From Caulobacter sp. (GTDB taxonomy: Bacteria; Pseudomonadota; Alphaproteobacteria; Caulobacterales; Caulobacteraceae): DNA of 64,000 nt. The notes under the pieces are model-generated. The model saw only the letters and a list, made by a program, of their open reading frames with translations. It ran no database searches and was not told the DNA's origin. Shown here one piece after another: positions 62,931 to 64,000 of this stretch. Location: contig JAUXVF010000023.1 in assembly GCA_030680355.1 (NCBI GenBank), positions 62,001-126,000 on the forward strand, given 5' to 3'. A program made the position numbers and the translations under genes. Position 1 is the first letter of the stretch, and each line of letters begins with the position of its first letter.

Positions 62931-64000
62931 ATGGCGTTTGATAATCCCTTCGCTGGCGAGATCTGGTCCGCCAAGTATCGCTACCGGCCGTCAGAGGGCG
63001 CCGGCGACGCCACAATCCAGGAGAGCTGGACCAGGGTCGCGCAGGCCGTCTCGGAGGCGGAGCCCGCGGCCGGGCGGGACGCGGCCCGCGAACTGTTTCT
63101 CGACGCCCTGACCGACTACCGGTTCCTCCCCGGCGGCCGCATCCTCGCCGGCGCCGGCACGGGCCGGTCGGTCACCTTATTCAACTGTTTTGTGATGGGA
63201 GCGGTCCCGGACGACCTGGGCGGCATTTTCGATCATGTGCGGGAAGCGGCCCTGACCCTGCAGCAGGGCGGCGGGGTGGGGATGGACTTCTCCACCATTC
63301 GCCCGGCCGGCGCGCCCGTCGCCGGCGTCGGGGCGGACGCGTCCGGTCCGCTCAGCTTCATGGACGTCTGGGACTCCATGTGCCGCACCATTCTGTCGGC
63401 GGGGCAGCGGCGCGGCGCGATGATGGGGTGCCTGCGCATCGACCATCCCGATATCGAGGCCTTCATCGACGCCAAGCGAGAGCCCGGTCGCTTCCGCAAC
63501 TTCAATCTGTCCGTCCTGGTCACCGACGCCTTCATGCAGGCGCTGGACGCTGACGGCGCCTGGCCGTTGGTCTTCAACGGCCGGGTCCAAGGGGAGGTCA
63601 GGGCCGCGGACCTCTGGCAGCGGCTCATGCAGGCGACCTATGACGCCGCCGAGCCGGGCGTGATCTTCATTGACCGGGTCAACGCCGCCAACAATCTGGC
63701 CTATTGCGAGCAGATCGTCGCCAGCAACCCCTGCGGCGAACAGATGCTGCCCGCCTATGGCGCCTGCCTTCTGGGGTCGATCAACCTGGCGAGACTGGTT
63801 GATCGACCGTTCGCGACCAACGCCGGCATTGACGAGGCTGTGCTGGGCGACCTCGCCCGGGTGGCGGTCCGCTTCCTGGACAACGTCATCGACATCTCCC
63901 GCTTTCCGCTGGAGGCCCAGGCGGTCGAAGCCCGATCCAAGCGCCGCCTTGGCATCGGGGTGACCGGTCTCGCCGACGCCCTGATCTTCTGCGGCGCCCG
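62931..64000 (+). CDS. nrdJ: B12-dependent ribonucleotide reductase, 3' end outside window
   Basis: The first 356 residues of a class II ribonucleotide reductase, which makes deoxyribonucleotides with adenosylcobalamin and no oxygen requirement. It starts MAFDNPFAGEIWSAKYRYRP. TLFNCFVMGAVPDDLGGIF holds the first redox Cys, LQQGGGVGMDFSTIRPAG the substrate loop, and ASNPCGEQMLPAYGACLLGS the N-C-E active-site motif. The frame is open at the right edge. NrdJ proteins are usually much longer, so the C-terminal Cys tail is missing only because of the window. Confidence 0.94.
   Translation, partial: MAFDNPFAGEIWSAKYRYRPSEGAGDATIQESWTRVAQAVSEAEPAAGRDAARELFLDALTDYRFLPGGRILAGAGTGRSVTLFNCFVMGAVPDDLGGIFDHVREAALTLQQGGGVGMDFSTIRPAGAPVAGVGADASGPLSFMDVWDSMCRTILSAGQRRGAMMGCLRIDHPDIEAFIDAKREPGRFRNFNLSVLVTDAFMQALDADGAWPLVFNGRVQGEVRAADLWQRLMQATYDAAEPGVIFIDRVNAANNLAYCEQIVASNPCGEQMLPAYGACLLGSINLARLVDRPFATNAGIDEAVLGDLARVAVRFLDNVIDISRFPLEAQAVEARSKRRLGIGVTGLADALIFCGA

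Overview
The window is high-GC DNA with alphaproteobacterial gene content. Two large TonB-dependent receptors, a PetP/PetR-type regulator pair, a class II (B12) ribonucleotide reductase, an IlvE-type aminotransferase and DctBD all point to the Caulobacterales (Caulobacter/Phenylobacterium/Brevundimonas type). The genus is an inference. No rRNA, CRISPR array or replication origin was seen. One tRNA gene, tRNA-Ser(GGA), is present.

Layout. 1-4.4 kb (minus strand): an acyl-CoA ligase cut by the window edge, an aldehyde dehydrogenase, an SMP-30-type lactonase and a Nudix hydrolase. 4.5-7.9 kb (plus): a 26-residue membrane peptide, a pteridine-reductase-like SDR, folB, two small membrane proteins and a TPR protein. 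7.9-12.7 kb: ilvE, then a MarR/response regulator/histidine kinase operon, proC and a YbjN protein. 12.8-16.9 kb: a BMFP protein, lgt, a MidA-type methyltransferase, pgeF and an alpha/beta hydrolase. 16.9-21.6 kb (minus): a three-gene 2-oxoacid:ferredoxin oxidoreductase operon consisting of a fused GltD-like/ferredoxin flavoprotein, korA and korB. 21.7-24.2 kb (minus): an L,D-transpeptidase with an adjacent MepK-like endopeptidase and a small anchored protein. 24.4-28.1 kb: DUF983, DUF1508, DUF3309, an MHS-type permease, DUF599 and msrA.

28.3-37.0 kb is an accessory region. A perfect 126-bp direct repeat begins in the last 8 nt of the tRNA-Ser gene and recurs 6.2 kb downstream. Between the copies lie a dead IS6-type element, a 1306-aa autotransporter with its upstream LuxR-type regulator, and a broken cupin-like gene. 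Past the second copy an apparently intact IS6 element has cut off the 5' half of a response-regulator gene. A fourth, internally deleted IS follows.

37.1-46.3 kb is a C4-dicarboxylate locus. dctA, a TonB receptor and a secreted alpha/beta hydrolase run in one direction. dctB and dctD run in the other. Two 18-bp palindromes sit between the arms. 46.3-57.8 kb is one eight-gene minus-strand operon: TonB receptor, MFS, secreted type-B carboxylesterase, acyl-CoA ligase, TetR regulator, beta-lactamase-fold hydrolase, M28-like protein and MFS. It looks like an uptake, hydrolysis and CoA-activation pathway for an unknown ester. A palindrome lies in front of it and a decayed IS6 copy lies just beyond. 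58.8-64 kb: an FAD-linked 2-hydroxyacid oxidase, moaB-moeA, then a hemerythrin-like protein and nrdJ transcribed divergently around an FNR-type box. This suggests an oxygen-responsive control point.

The best candidates for undescribed biology are the dctA/TonB receptor/hydrolase arrangement, the eight-gene ester operon, the LuxR/autotransporter cargo beside tRNA-Ser, and the flavoprotein-KorAB operon.
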